64,000 nucleotides of DNA from Gammaproteobacteria bacterium UBA5109 (GCA_002414385.1 DHZH01000006.1:248001-312000), one strand, 5' to 3'. Numbered from the stretch's first letter, positions 40,985-49,824 are shown. Numbers and translations are program-made. The notes: generated by a model from the letters alone, not told the origin.

Positions 40985-43699
40985 ATGGGAAGTAAGGGAG
41001 AGCAAACGCTTTGGGTTTCATCAGTAAATCCTGAAAAAATCGATGGGAATTCATATGTCCCTACATGCTTGTTATATCAAGATAATGGAGAATATTTAAC
41101 AGGCAGAAAAGCTCTTTTGAATAAAAGGAATGGGATTCTTAATAATAATTTTAAAGTTGAGTTGGGAGAGGTTGTCCCAGGAGGATCATTTACCAATAGA
41201 AAGAAATTTAATACTAATGACGGCAAAGAGAGAACTGCATTCGAGTTATCAAATGATTATTTTTCAAGCATATTGAAAAATTTTGAAGAGAGCATGGCTA
41301 AAAATGAATCAGGTAAGTTACCTGCAAGAATAATTGTGGCAGAGCCTTTGTCTTTTCAAGTTGAAGGATCATCCAATAATTGGTTAGGTAACTACAGAGA
41401 TAATATAAGGCGAATCTTATCAAATTATGAAGAAGTTGAATTTCTACCTGAGCCGTTTGCTGTCTATCAGTACTATAGATATGGACAAAAAATTCCTCAC
41501 TTACAAGATAAAACTAAGAATGTTGCGTTTGTGATAGATTTTGGGGGCGGCACCTTTGACGCTTGCGTTATAGAGTCGACTCATCTAGGGGATATAAGTC
41601 AAAGTGGAAAAAACTCAAAACCTCTATCAGCTGACTCAGTGCCCGTTGGTGGATACGTTATTAATAATGAAATTGCAAAATATTTGATTATAAGAGATTT
41701 AGATGTTGTCCAGAAAAAGAAGATTGGTAAATATATTGATCAGTATGAACGAGTTAAAAAAGGCGATTTAGATCCAGAAGTACTAAGAGATGAAGCTCAA
41801 ATATTTATAAAAAATCTAGATAGGCTATCAGACGAAATCGAGAATATTAAGATTGAGTTGGTGTCAAAAATTGTGAATTGGAGTTTAGATGGAGATCATT
41901 ATGAAAAAGTGATAGTTGAGAAACCAATAAACCCATTAGAACTAGACAATCTTCACAAGTCGGAATTTTATGCTCATCAACTAAAAACAATTTATGAAAA
42001 AAATATTTGGGATGCTAAATTAAAAAGAGTAATCAAAAATGTTTTAGATAGATGTGAAGAGGCATTAGATGGTAAAAAAATTAATATAACTTTGATTTCT
42101 GGGGGATCTGCAAACATAAAGTGGTTAGAAAAGCTATTAATAAGGGACTTTGAAGATCAGCTTTCTGGAGCTGAACCTGTGCCGATTTCTCATTCATTTC
42201 AGGAAATAGTAGCTAATGGATTGGCAATAGAGTGCGCTAGACGATTCTATTCTCCTAATAGTGAATTTGTTGCCGTCACATATAATCCAGTTAAATTATA
42301 CTTAGATCCTGATGGGGCGGGTGTTGGATCTAGTAAAAGATACAAGTCTATTGGCGACAAAATCGACATGTCAGCTGCAAATGATTATGACCTGATCCCA
42401 GTAGCTCAATCTTTAAAGCACTTTTTTAACGAATCATTACAATGGCGAGTAAATCTATCAAAGTTCCCAAGAAATTATTTGGATTATTATTTCTCTCGAC
42501 CTGATAAAGAGGATTACAAAGACTGTTATAATGTTGAATCTACAAGAGTAAATACTTCGGATAACTCCCGCACAGATAAACATACTAAAGTTGAATTAGT
42601 TGTGAGGGAGGACGGCACAGCAATTCCTAAGTTTATATATCAATCTCCAAATGCTGAACACGGGATACCAGAGAACTCAGAAATTGGGAGACCATTTTAT
42701 CTTGATATGACAACTAATTCTCAAAGCGTAGGTGATTCTTCAAATTATATTGGCTTTGATTTTGGGACAAGCAATTCATCAATTTGTGTATTGTCGAATG
42801 AAAAAATCCAACTAACTACTCATCGTCAAAATGACAAATCGTGGATTAATCTAAGTTCTGCATTGAATGATCTGCCATATCCTGTTGCGATTAGTTTAAG
42901 AGCTTACCTACAGAGTCGTGCAGAACCAGTCGATAGTTGTTCTAAAGCGAGAGAGTGCTTTGAAGCATGTATGGCTTTTATGGCGTACTTGGCTATCGCA
43001 GAGTTAAGTATACATAAAGATATATCTGGAATATTCAAGCATTATCAACATCGCTCAATGGGGCCATTAAAAACCCTATTGGTCGAGTCATTAAAAAAAC
43101 TCGGTGCTCAATCTAAATTCACAACTGGGTTCAAATCTATTATTTCAGATAAGCAATTAACAAAATTAAATAAAGCCATTAATGACTTTACTGAGCATAA
43201 GCATGACAAAAAGGAAATAAATTTTGATTATCATGGGCATCTGGATTTTATTATATCTATTTTGTATACATCTATGCAGGATCTCTATTTTGGCTCGGTT
43301 GCAAGTATAGAACCTCAAGATTTTAGTCAATATGGGTTTAAAGGCCAATTTATCATTGCCCATGATGTTGCCCCATTTTCAGAAAATTTTGGATTTCAAT
43401 CAAATGAACCTATTAGCTCAAATGAAGCAATTCTGCTTATAAAGGAAACAGGTGAATATTTAGGACTGTTACCGCTGATATTTTGGTGGAATTCAGAAAA
43501 TACAGCATCGGGTAAAAGCTGCTTTTTTTTCGATAGGCCAAAATCATCAAAAAGTGAAGCATTAGTAAAATTGTGTGGAGCACAAAAAGCAATCGAAGCT
43601 ATAAGTTTGCATGAAGGATTGGGTGTTTTAATTGAAAAAATTGCTAGTGGAGATTTAAAGTCATTTAAAAGTGGTCATATTTTGATGACTAAAAGTTAG
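40985..43699 (+). CDS. Actin/Hsp70-fold ATPase with displaced phosphate-1 motif
   Basis: Encodes 904 residues. Aligned with the DnaK of this window, residues 1-~420 follow the Hsp70 nucleotide-binding domain from just after phosphate-1: TLLYQDNGEYLTG-like start, RIIVAEPLSFQ (115-125), LPEPFAVYQYY (154-164), phosphate-2 VIDFGGGTFDACVI (183-196) and adenosine motif ISGGSANIKWLEKLL (~370). The missing phosphate-1 motif appears at ~588-600 as YIGFDFGTSNSSI, followed by ~300 helical residues. No N-terminal phosphate-1 is encoded upstream. This suggests a circular permutation, or two fused partial domains. AAGGAG and a 17-base gap place it in the hsd operon. Confidence 0.8.
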   Translation: MGSKGEQTLWVSSVNPEKIDGNSYVPTCLLYQDNGEYLTGRKALLNKRNGILNNNFKVELGEVVPGGSFTNRKKFNTNDGKERTAFELSNDYFSSILKNFEESMAKNESGKLPARIIVAEPLSFQVEGSSNNWLGNYRDNIRRILSNYEEVEFLPEPFAVYQYYRYGQKIPHLQDKTKNVAFVIDFGGGTFDACVIESTHLGDISQSGKNSKPLSADSVPVGGYVINNEIAKYLIIRDLDVVQKKKIGKYIDQYERVKKGDLDPEVLRDEAQIFIKNLDRLSDEIENIKIELVSKIVNWSLDGDHYEKVIVEKPINPLELDNLHKSEFYAHQLKTIYEKNIWDAKLKRVIKNVLDRCEEALDGKKINITLISGGSANIKWLEKLLIRDFEDQLSGAEPVPISHSFQEIVANGLAIECARRFYSPNSEFVAVTYNPVKLYLDPDGAGVGSSKRYKSIGDKIDMSAANDYDLIPVAQSLKHFFNESLQWRVNLSKFPRNYLDYYFSRPDKEDYKDCYNVESTRVNTSDNSRTDKHTKVELVVREDGTAIPKFIYQSPNAEHGIPENSEIGRPFYLDMTTNSQSVGDSSNYIGFDFGTSNSSICVLSNEKIQLTTHRQNDKSWINLSSALNDLPYPVAISLRAYLQSRAEPVDSCSKARECFEACMAFMAYLAIAELSIHKDISGIFKHYQHRSMGPLKTLLVESLKKLGAQSKFTTGFKSIISDKQLTKLNKAINDFTEHKHDKKEINFDYHGHLDFIISILYTSMQDLYFGSVASIEPQDFSQYGFKGQFIIAHDVAPFSENFGFQSNEPISSNEAILLIKETGEYLGLLPLIFWWNSENTASGKSCFFFDRPKSSKSEALVKLCGAQKAIEAISLHEGLGVLIEKIASGDLKSFKSGHILMTKS

Positions 43700-43759
43700 T
43701 AGTCGAAGATTACTATCTTAAAAAATCAAATGTTTTGGTAGGTAGATGTAATGCTTCTT

Positions 43760-45001
43760 CTAAATACTGCGTAATTGCTTTTTCCCACTAGAAAGACTTA
43801 AATTTCCTACTCCAGCTTCCACAATTCTAGCTGACCACCAAGTCATCATTACTTTTCTTCGCTCCAAATATTCAGCTCTGTTATATGTGGCCCGTACTTC
43901 ATTTTTGTCTACGTGAGCCAGGGCTGATTCAATAACATCAGGGTCAAACCCTTTCTCATTTAATGTGGTGCTAGCCAAGGCCCTCAAGCCATGAGCTACT
44001 AGTTGTCCCGAATAACCCATTCTTTTAAGAGCCATGTTTACAGTCTGTTGGTGAGCATGCTCTCTAGGGTTTCTGTCCGCCGGGAAGAGGTGCTCCCTGT
44101 GTCCACTGACAGGTTTCATGATTTCAAGTAATTCCCTCGTCTGGAGTGTTAAAGGCACTGTGTGTGCTCGTTTCTTTTTCATGCGTTCAGCAGAGATATG
44201 CCAAAGGCCATTCTCAAGGTCGATTTCCTCCCATCTTGTTCCTGCAGCTTCACTGGGTCGTGTCATGGTATGAAGTTGCCACTCTAACAGGCACCTAGTA
44301 GTTTTTTTGATGTTGGCATTAGCAACTCTATGCATAAGTTCAGGAAGCTGATCGGGACTAATGGTTGGCATATGCCTTTTGGGTGGAGTGTTAAAGGCGC
44401 TTCTGATGCCCGCTAGGCGGTTAACTTCAATTATTCCTGTATTTACCGCATAGACCATAATTTCATTCAGGCGCTGGCAGAGTCGTTTGATGGTTTCAAG
44501 GGAGCCTTTTGCGGCAATTGGTTTTAAAACATCAATGACAGTTGGAGCCTTGATCTTATGTAGCGGCATATTGCCTAGATCAGGAAAAACGTGAAGCTCT
44601 AAAGACCGCCAGATATCTTCCGCATATGAATGGGTAACTTTAGACCTTTTTACTTGAAACCAGTCTTTTGCTATTGATTTCAAGGTATTGCTGTGTGCCT
44701 CAGCACCTATACGCTCTTGTTCTAAGCGATGTTCGCGGGGGTCTATATTCTCAGCCAGTAATTTTTGGTTTGCTACTCTTTGTTTACGAGCCTTCTCTAA
44801 AGAAAGGTCAGGATATTGCCCTAGACTGATGTTTGCTCTTTTTTTTGAAAACGGCTTAGAGTAATTGAAAATCCAGAGTTTGCTGCCGTTTGGTTTAACA
44901 CGTAGGTAGAGACCTTTTCCGTCAGCCAGGTTGAATTCACGGTCTTTTGGTCTGGCTTTTCTGATTTCCGTATCGGTTAGAGGTTTAGTTATTTTAGGCA
45001 T
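43760..45001 (-). CDS. P4-type tyrosine integrase of the SsrA island
   Basis: Encodes 413 residues: an N-terminal DUF4102 arm-binding domain (LTDTEIRKARPKDREFNLAD), a core-binding domain and a catalytic domain with Arg in HTMTRPSEAAGTRW, His-x-x-Arg in VAHGLRALASTTL and the Tyr region RATYNRAEYLERR. P4-family integrases commonly use tRNA or tmRNA 3' ends. It lies 158 bases inside the right repeat and reads away from the tmRNA end, the usual position for the island's own integrase. Three ATGTTACAA repeats precede its start. Confidence 0.95.
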   Translation of the reverse strand: MPKITKPLTDTEIRKARPKDREFNLADGKGLYLRVKPNGSKLWIFNYSKPFSKKRANISLGQYPDLSLEKARKQRVANQKLLAENIDPREHRLEQERIGAEAHSNTLKSIAKDWFQVKRSKVTHSYAEDIWRSLELHVFPDLGNMPLHKIKAPTVIDVLKPIAAKGSLETIKRLCQRLNEIMVYAVNTGIIEVNRLAGIRSAFNTPPKRHMPTISPDQLPELMHRVANANIKKTTRCLLEWQLHTMTRPSEAAGTRWEEIDLENGLWHISAERMKKKRAHTVPLTLQTRELLEIMKPVSGHREHLFPADRNPREHAHQQTVNMALKRMGYSGQLVAHGLRALASTTLNEKGFDPDVIESALAHVDKNEVRATYNRAEYLERRKVMMTWWSARIVEAGVGNLSLSSGKKQLRSI

Positions 45002-45013
45002 AATTAAGGATCG

Positions 45014-45051
45014 ATGTTACAACGGTATAAATGTTACAACCGATGTTACAA
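45014..45051 (-). promoter_or_regulatory. Three ATGTTACAA repeats upstream of the integrase
   Basis: ATGTTACAA occurs at 45014, 45031 and 45043 (spacing 17 and 12 bases), between the integrase start and the right attachment repeat. Arm-type integrase sites or an integrase/excisionase operator are the likely explanations, by position. Confidence 0.5.
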
Positions 45052-45158
45052 TAATATCCGGATACCACAAAATCAAACTGGACTTAAATGCACCTTAATT
45101 AAGGTATTTATTCAGTGTTTATATGGGGTTAAGGACTTCTTTAGATGTGCTTGGAAGT

Positions 45159-45185
45159 AAAATTGGTGGAGGCGGGGGGAGTTGA
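45159..45185. repeat. Right attachment repeat (attR) overlapping the tmRNA 3' end
   Basis: Identical to 27400-27426 over 27 bases. The last 22 bases are the 3' end of the intact tmRNA (CCA end, acceptor strand, part of the T-arm), so insertion kept the tmRNA whole. Confidence 0.88.
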
Positions 45186-45525
45186 ACCCCCGTCCGTCAG
45201 TCCTCTGCCTTCGGCTCTACATGCATAGCATCGTTTATTAAGTTAACTTCTCACGACCCAACGTGCAGGGTGTTCGAAGCGAGTCTGAAGATTCTTTAAC
45301 GCTCTGGAGTCAGACTCTCAGCGGCGCGATCCTGTTCTATATGACGATTGCTAAACACTGGTTTACAGGCATCCCTGTGGCAATCGCTAGCGGCTATATT
45401 AAGCTGCTAGAGCGTAGTTTTCGTCGTTGGCAACTATAAAGTTGCATAGATTGATTTACGAGAGCCTATACTCTCTCGGCATGCACCTCAGGGTTTGTAA
45501 CCGGCGTCGAATCCAAAGCGCCCCC
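45164..45525 (-). ncRNA. ssrA: tmRNA (ssrA)
   Basis: Transfer-messenger RNA of about 362 nt that rescues stalled ribosomes with SmpB. The 5' GGGGGCG (45525 downward, followed by TTTGGATTCGACG) pairs with the 3' CGCCTCC before ACCA at 45164. The tag reading frame starts at GCC 45431 and stops at TAA 45399, giving ANDENYALAA, a normal gammaproteobacterial tag. The 3' end is the integration site of the island to its left. A TAAAAT box around 45543-45548 on the minus strand could be its -10 element. smpB lies 3.7 kb away. Confidence 0.97.
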
Positions 45526-45673
45526 AGTCGTGCAGAGTGGTTATTTTACCACATATCTCCTATATATAGCTTAACGCCAGCTTATCAAGGGCTGCGGACC
45601 CTGCAGCGATTTCACTCCTGGCTTTTTGTTGCGTATGGTAAAAGACAGGTTCCCTGATTAACTGGAGTGATAC

Positions 45674-46443
45674 ATGACAAATCTCACGCTTGAAGGCCTG
45701 GTACTGGATATGGACGGCGTCTTTTATGTGGGAGACAAACTGCTTGATGGCGCCACCGAGACCCTGCAGGCCTGAGGGAAAAGGATCTGCCTTTTCGTTT
45801 TATTACCAATACTACTACCCGCAGCCCGGACGAGCTGGTGGAAAAGCTGGAACGCCTGGGGCTGGATGCCCATCGGGATGAAATCTTTACCGCCGTTTCC
45901 GCCACCGTGGAATACCTGCAGCAGCGCGGCAAGCCGAGCGTTTATCTGCTGGTGCGGGATTCGGTCAGGGCTTGCTTCAGTGATTTCAAGCACAACGATG
46001 AGAATCCGGACTTTGTCGTGATCGGCGATATCGGGGCGAGCTGGGATTATGAAACCCTGAACCGGGTATTCAACATGCTGATGAACGGCTCGAAGCTGAT
46101 CTGCATGCATCGCAATAAATATTTCCAGGCCGAGGAGGGGCTGCGCATGGATATCGGCGCTTTTGTCGCGGCGCTGGAATATGTCTCGGACAAAAAAGCC
46201 ATTGTGATTGGCAAGCCGGCACCGGCCTTTTTCCAGATGGTGCTTTCTTCGCTGGGCTTGCCCGCCCAGAAAGTCGCCATTGTCGGGGATGATATCGAGT
46301 CGGATGTCGGTGGCGGCCAGGCGGTTGGCATGCAGGGCATCCTGGTGAAAACCGGCAAATACCGGGAAGAGATTGCACGCAAGTCCTCGGTGCAGCCGGA
46401 CCAGCTGATTGAGTCGATTGCGGCCCTGGCGGATATCCTTTAA
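45674..46443 (+). pseudogene. HAD-IIA family phosphatase, single-base frameshift
   Basis: The start MTNLTLEGLVLDMDGVFYVG has the HAD nucleophile motif LDMDGV. The frame then hits TGA at 45773 after CTGCAGGCC. One added C there would give ETLQALREKDLPFRFITNTT and join the downstream frame through VIGKPAPAFFQ and AIVGDDIESDVGGGQ to the stop at 46443, about 256 residues, a complete HAD-IIA protein of the LHPP-like branch (phospholysine/phosphohistidine phosphatase). Ribosome site GGAG lies before the ATG. The rest looks intact, so a recent mutation or sequencing error is likely. Divergent from the tmRNA. Confidence 0.82.
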
Positions 46444-46446
46444 ATT

Positions 46447-46458
46447 GGGGTCAGACCC
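46447..46458. repeat. GGGGTCAGACCC-type REP-like element
   Basis: GGGGTCAGACCC directly after the HAD stop codon. Related GGGACAGACCCC, GGGACAGGCCCC and GGGGTCTGTCCCC elements occur at 46952, 46987 and 48737. Confidence 0.45.
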
Positions 46459-46478
46459 TGTTACCGAGGGAGTAAGTC

Positions 46479-46970
46479 ATGAAACGCACGTCGACGATAT
46501 TTCTTCAGTGTGTCATTGTGCTTGTTGCCGTGCTAACGCTGGTGATTCTGCTGCGCTTTCCCCTGTCTGAGGGGCGGAACGTTGAGGCTACGCTGAGTGA
46601 GGTGTATTTGCAGGATCCCTTTCTGGCCTATATTTATTTGGCTTCCCTGGCAGTGTTCGTGGGCTTTTATCAGGCCTTTGTACTGCTCAAACTTATTCGG
46701 CGGGATAATGCGTTTACTGCTAAAGCGGTCAAGGCAGCACGCATACTGAAATATTGCGCGCTGGTTTTTATCGGCTTTATGCTGGGGGCAGAGGCTTATC
46801 TGTTTATCGTCATGCGCGGCCAGGATGATATTGCCGGTGCCGCGATGTTTGGCCTGATTCTTATCTTAGTCTCATTGATAATTGCCGCTGCGGCTAACCT
46901 GTTGCAGCATGTCCTGCAAAGCGCTGCGGCTATAGAGCCAGAGAACAAACCGGGGACAGACCCCAATTAA
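46479..46970 (+). CDS. DUF2975 family membrane protein
   Basis: Encodes 163 residues with four predicted membrane helices (about 8-26, 47-69, 88-107 and 118-143), matching the small DUF2975 family of unknown function, often found beside a Xre-like regulator (not present here). The last residues, GTDPN plus stop, are encoded by a REP-like element (GGGACAGACCCCAATTAA), so the natural C-terminus may have been altered by the repeat. GAGGGAG lies upstream of the ATG. Confidence 0.78.
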   Translation: MKRTSTIFLQCVIVLVAVLTLVILLRFPLSEGRNVEATLSEVYLQDPFLAYIYLASLAVFVGFYQAFVLLKLIRRDNAFTAKAVKAARILKYCALVFIGFMLGAEAYLFIVMRGQDDIAGAAMFGLILILVSLIIAAAANLLQHVLQSAAAIEPENKPGTDPN

Positions 46971-47003
46971 TTTAATGCGGAAAATAGGGACAGGCCCCTA
47001 TTT
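46952..47003. repeat. Two REP-like GGGACAG-CCCC elements
   Basis: GGGGACAGACCCCAATT (46952-46968) and AATAGGGACAGGCCCCTATTT (46983-47003), the latter a near-palindrome, lie between the DUF2975 gene and the convergent SulP gene. Either could fold as a small hairpin and help end transcription. Confidence 0.5.
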
Positions 47004-47022
47004 ATACAATTTACTCAGTCCG

Positions 47023-48546
47023 TCAGATTTCGACAGCTACTTTGTAGGTCGGGTCTTCGATAATATTGATAGCAATAATCTTCTCGGCATTTTTAAGCAG
47101 CTTCAGGCAGTCCGGGCTGAGATGACGTAACTGCAGGCGCTTGCCGGCGCGATGATATCTTTCTGTGATTTTATTCAGTGCTTCTATGCCGGACATATCA
47201 GCGACCCGGCTTTCCCTGAAATCGATAATGACGCTGTCCGGGTCATTGTGCACATCAAATTTTTCCGCGAAGGCCTGGGTCGAACCAAAAAACAGCGGGC
47301 CATAGATTTCGTAATGTTTGGTACCGTCTTCATCGATGTGTTTACGCGCGCGAATGCGCTTGGCATTTTCCCAGGCATACATAAGGGCTGAGATAATAAC
47401 CCCGACCACGACCGCCAGCGCGAGGTTGTGGAAGAACACGGTAATTGCCGCCACCAGAATGCCGACAATGTTATCGCGGGCGGGCATTCTGCCCAGCGCT
47501 CTGATACTGGCCCACTCAAAGGTGCCGATGGCGACCATAATCATCAAACCTGCCAGGGCGGCAATCGGCATTTGTTCAATGTAGCTGGCCCCAAACATGA
47601 TAAAGACCAGCAGCATGACTGCGGCCACGATGCCGGATATCCGGGTGCGGGCACCGGAAGAAATATTGATCAGGCTTTGCCCGATCATGGCGCAACCGCC
47701 CATCCCGGAAAAGAATCCGCTGACACAATTTGCCATGCCCTGAGCTACTGCCTCTTTATTGCTCTTGCCACGCGTTTCAGTAATTTCATCAATCAGGTTC
47801 AGGGTTAACAAACTTTCGATAAGACCCACGCCGGCAACTATAAAGGCGTAGGGCAGAATGATCAGCAGGGTTTCCAGCGTGAAGGGAATCGCCGGAATAT
47901 GAAAAGGCGGAAAGCCACCCTGGATGGAGCTGATGTCGCCAACACTTTTTGTGTCTAAACCAAGCGCGAAAACAATAGCAGTAATGACCAGAATTGCCGC
48001 CAGAGGAGCGGGAATTGCTTTGGTAAATTTAGGCAGTTTCCAGATAATCAGCATGGTGATTACTACCAGAACAAGCATTGTCGTTAACTCGTTCCCGCTC
48101 ATCCAGGCATCATTGTTTTTAAAAGAATCCAGTTGCGACATGAAAATCACAATGGCCAGACCATTCACAAAGCCGAACATCACCGGGTGCGGCACCAGAC
48201 GAATAAACTTGCCCAGTTTCAGGAAGCCGGCACTCATCTGAATCAAGCCGGCCAGCACCACGGTGGCAAAAATATATTCCACGCCATGGCTTTGCGCGAG
48301 GCTGACGATGACGACGGCAATGGCACCCGTGGCACCGGAGATCATGCCCGGCCTGCCACCGAATACAGCGGTGATCAGGCCGACACTGAATGCGGCATAG
48401 AGCCCGGTAAGCGGAGAGAGCCCCGCGATCAGGGCAAAGGCGATGGCTTCGGGTATCAATGCAAGTGCGACAGTTAATCCTGACAGGACTTCATTGCTGA
48501 GATTGACCCCTTTGTTTAAATCAAAGAGGTTAAAGATTTGTTTCAT
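47023..48546 (-). CDS. SulP-family inorganic anion transporter with STAS domain
   Basis: Encodes 507 residues: a hydrophobic transporter domain (~1-395) with the signatures LTVALALIPEAIAFALIAG, GPTGAI-like SGATGAIAVV and GGCAMIGQSLINISSGARTR, followed by a C-terminal STAS domain (~415-505). SulP proteins move sulfate, bicarbonate or other anions across the inner membrane, often with sodium or protons; several marine members carry bicarbonate, but the substrate here is open. The start MKQIFNLFDLNKG is chosen over one seven codons upstream. No carbonic anhydrase gene is adjacent. Confidence 0.88.
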   Translation of the reverse strand: MKQIFNLFDLNKGVNLSNEVLSGLTVALALIPEAIAFALIAGLSPLTGLYAAFSVGLITAVFGGRPGMISGATGAIAVVIVSLAQSHGVEYIFATVVLAGLIQMSAGFLKLGKFIRLVPHPVMFGFVNGLAIVIFMSQLDSFKNNDAWMSGNELTTMLVLVVITMLIIWKLPKFTKAIPAPLAAILVITAIVFALGLDTKSVGDISSIQGGFPPFHIPAIPFTLETLLIILPYAFIVAGVGLIESLLTLNLIDEITETRGKSNKEAVAQGMANCVSGFFSGMGGCAMIGQSLINISSGARTRISGIVAAVMLLVFIMFGASYIEQMPIAALAGLMIMVAIGTFEWASIRALGRMPARDNIVGILVAAITVFFHNLALAVVVGVIISALMYAWENAKRIRARKHIDEDGTKHYEIYGPLFFGSTQAFAEKFDVHNDPDSVIIDFRESRVADMSGIEALNKITERYHRAGKRLQLRHLSPDCLKLLKNAEKIIAINIIEDPTYKVAVEI

Positions 48547-48732
48547 AGAAAGTTTCCGGCAAAACAATACAGCGGCTGAAGCAATTAACTTGCTTCAATC
48601 AAAGTTGAGCTCAAATGAGTGTTAGTACAATCGCGTTGAAGGGAAACTTAAAATGACTATCAAGCTGACTCTTACAGGCGTACTACAGGTTCACTAAATT
48701 AAACGCGCGGCATTGTAGCACAGTCAATGAAG

Positions 48733-48756
48733 AAATTGGGGTCTGTCCCCATTTTT
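48733..48756. repeat. GGGGTCTGTCCCC-type REP-like element
   Basis: AAATTGGGGTCTGTCCCCAT (from 48733) lies downstream of smpB, just after its 3' end on the minus strand. Same family as the elements at 46447-47003, in inverted orientation. Confidence 0.5.
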
Positions 48757-48766
48757 ATCCCCATTT

Positions 48767-49246
48767 TTAACTGCGGTTGCCGTAGTTCATGGCGCGTTGT
48801 TTATCGATGTTCCATTCGCGCTCCTTGATGGTGGCGCGCTTGTCGAATTCCTGTTTACCTTTGGCCAGGGCCAGCAGGCATTTCACCAGATGGCCTTTCC
48901 AGTACATTTTGGTACACACACAGGTATGGCCTTTCTGGTTGATGCCGGAAAAAATCTGCGCCAGTTCCTTTTTATGCAGCAGCAGTTTACGGGTGCGGGT
49001 CGGGTCGGCGACGTTGTGGGTATTGACCGTGGGCAGCGGATTGATCTGCGCGCCGATCAGGTAAGCCTCGCCGTTTTTGATGATGACGTGTGAATCGACC
49101 AGTTGGATTTTTTTCTCGCGCAGGGCTTTGACTTCCCAGCCGGCGAGCGCAATGCCCGCCTCGAAAGTGTCGCCGAGATGGTAGTCGTGTCGTGCCTTTT
49201 TGTTGACGACAATGCTTGTGTCATCATGTTTCTTCTTTTTTGCCAT
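48767..49246 (-). CDS. smpB: SsrA-binding protein SmpB
   Basis: Encodes 159 residues of the tmRNA partner that occupies the decoding centre of stalled ribosomes. Family features are NKKARHDYHLGDTFEAGIAL, GWEVKALREKKIQL, HTCVCTKMYWKGHLVKCLLALAKGKQ-type strands and a basic C-terminal tail ending EWNIDKQRAMNYGNRS. The ATG at 49246 is used because MAKKKKH is the normal start; an ATG three codons upstream is possible. It is divergent from ratA, as in many gammaproteobacteria. Confidence 0.96.
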   Translation of the reverse strand: MAKKKKHDDTSIVVNKKARHDYHLGDTFEAGIALAGWEVKALREKKIQLVDSHVIIKNGEAYLIGAQINPLPTVNTHNVADPTRTRKLLLHKKELAQIFSGINQKGHTCVCTKMYWKGHLVKCLLALAKGKQEFDKRATIKEREWNIDKQRAMNYGNRS

Positions 49247-49378
49247 GGCGCGCATTATAAAGGCAGGGCAGGGTAAAACCTATGTGTGTAAAACATTTCT
49301 GCTAAAATCACTGCATGCCGGACAACAGCCAAGCAAATAAAACCAGGACAAGGTTCTGATTACAGTCAGTTTTTATCC

Positions 49379-49819
49379 GTGACCGATATCCAGCAAAGCG
49401 CATTGCTTCCCTATTCCGCTCAGGCCATGTTTGACCTGATTAATGACATTGAGTCCTACCCGCAGTTTATGGAAGGCTGCAAAGGGGCAGAAGTGTTACA
49501 CCGGGATGAACAGGAGATTATTGCCCGTCTGGATCTCGGCAAGGTGGGACTGCATTATTCTTTTACCACGAAAAATATTCTCAAGGCGCCGGCGTCGATG
49601 GACATGCAACTGGTGGAAGGGCCCTTCAGGGATTTTTCAGCCCGCTGGACTTTTACCCCCTTGCAGGCTGATGCCTGCAAGGTCAATCTGGATATGCACT
49701 TTGAATTTGAGTCCGGGCTGCTGGATATCGTGCTGAAAAAGCTGTTTGAATCGACCAGCCGCAATCTGGTCAGCGCCGTGTGTAAACGCGCCGATGAACT
49801 ATACGGGGCGGCGAAATAA
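49379..49819 (+). CDS. ratA: RatA/COQ10-type START-domain protein
   Basis: Encodes 146 residues of the polyketide cyclase/START-like fold: SALLPYSAQAMFDLINDIESYPQF, FTTKNILKAP, and a C-terminal helix LKKLFESTSRNLVSAVCKRADELY. Homologues were described as ribosome-associated RatA/PasT and as ubiquinone-binding COQ10-like proteins; which role applies is not settled. The start is GTG at 49379, where family similarity begins; no strong ribosome site is seen. It is followed five bases later by rnfH, the usual pair. Confidence 0.9.
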   Translation: MTDIQQSALLPYSAQAMFDLINDIESYPQFMEGCKGAEVLHRDEQEIIARLDLGKVGLHYSFTTKNILKAPASMDMQLVEGPFRDFSARWTFTPLQADACKVNLDMHFEFESGLLDIVLKKLFESTSRNLVSAVCKRADELYGAAK

Positions 49820-49824
49820 ACAGC

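Larger units (their letters stand above)
27400..45185. mobile_element. SsrA-integrated genomic island carrying restriction systems
   Basis: A 17.8-kb element bounded by perfect 27-base direct repeats of the tmRNA 3' end (27400-27426 and 45159-45185). It encodes a P4-type integrase beside the right repeat, a second tyrosine recombinase with AlpA, two DUF262/DUF1524 proteins, a type I restriction-modification operon and an actin/Hsp70-fold protein. The right repeat restores the 3' end of the intact tmRNA, the usual result of integration into ssrA. Several cargo genes are clearly more AT-rich than the chromosomal flanks. Mobility today is not shown. Confidence 0.88.
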
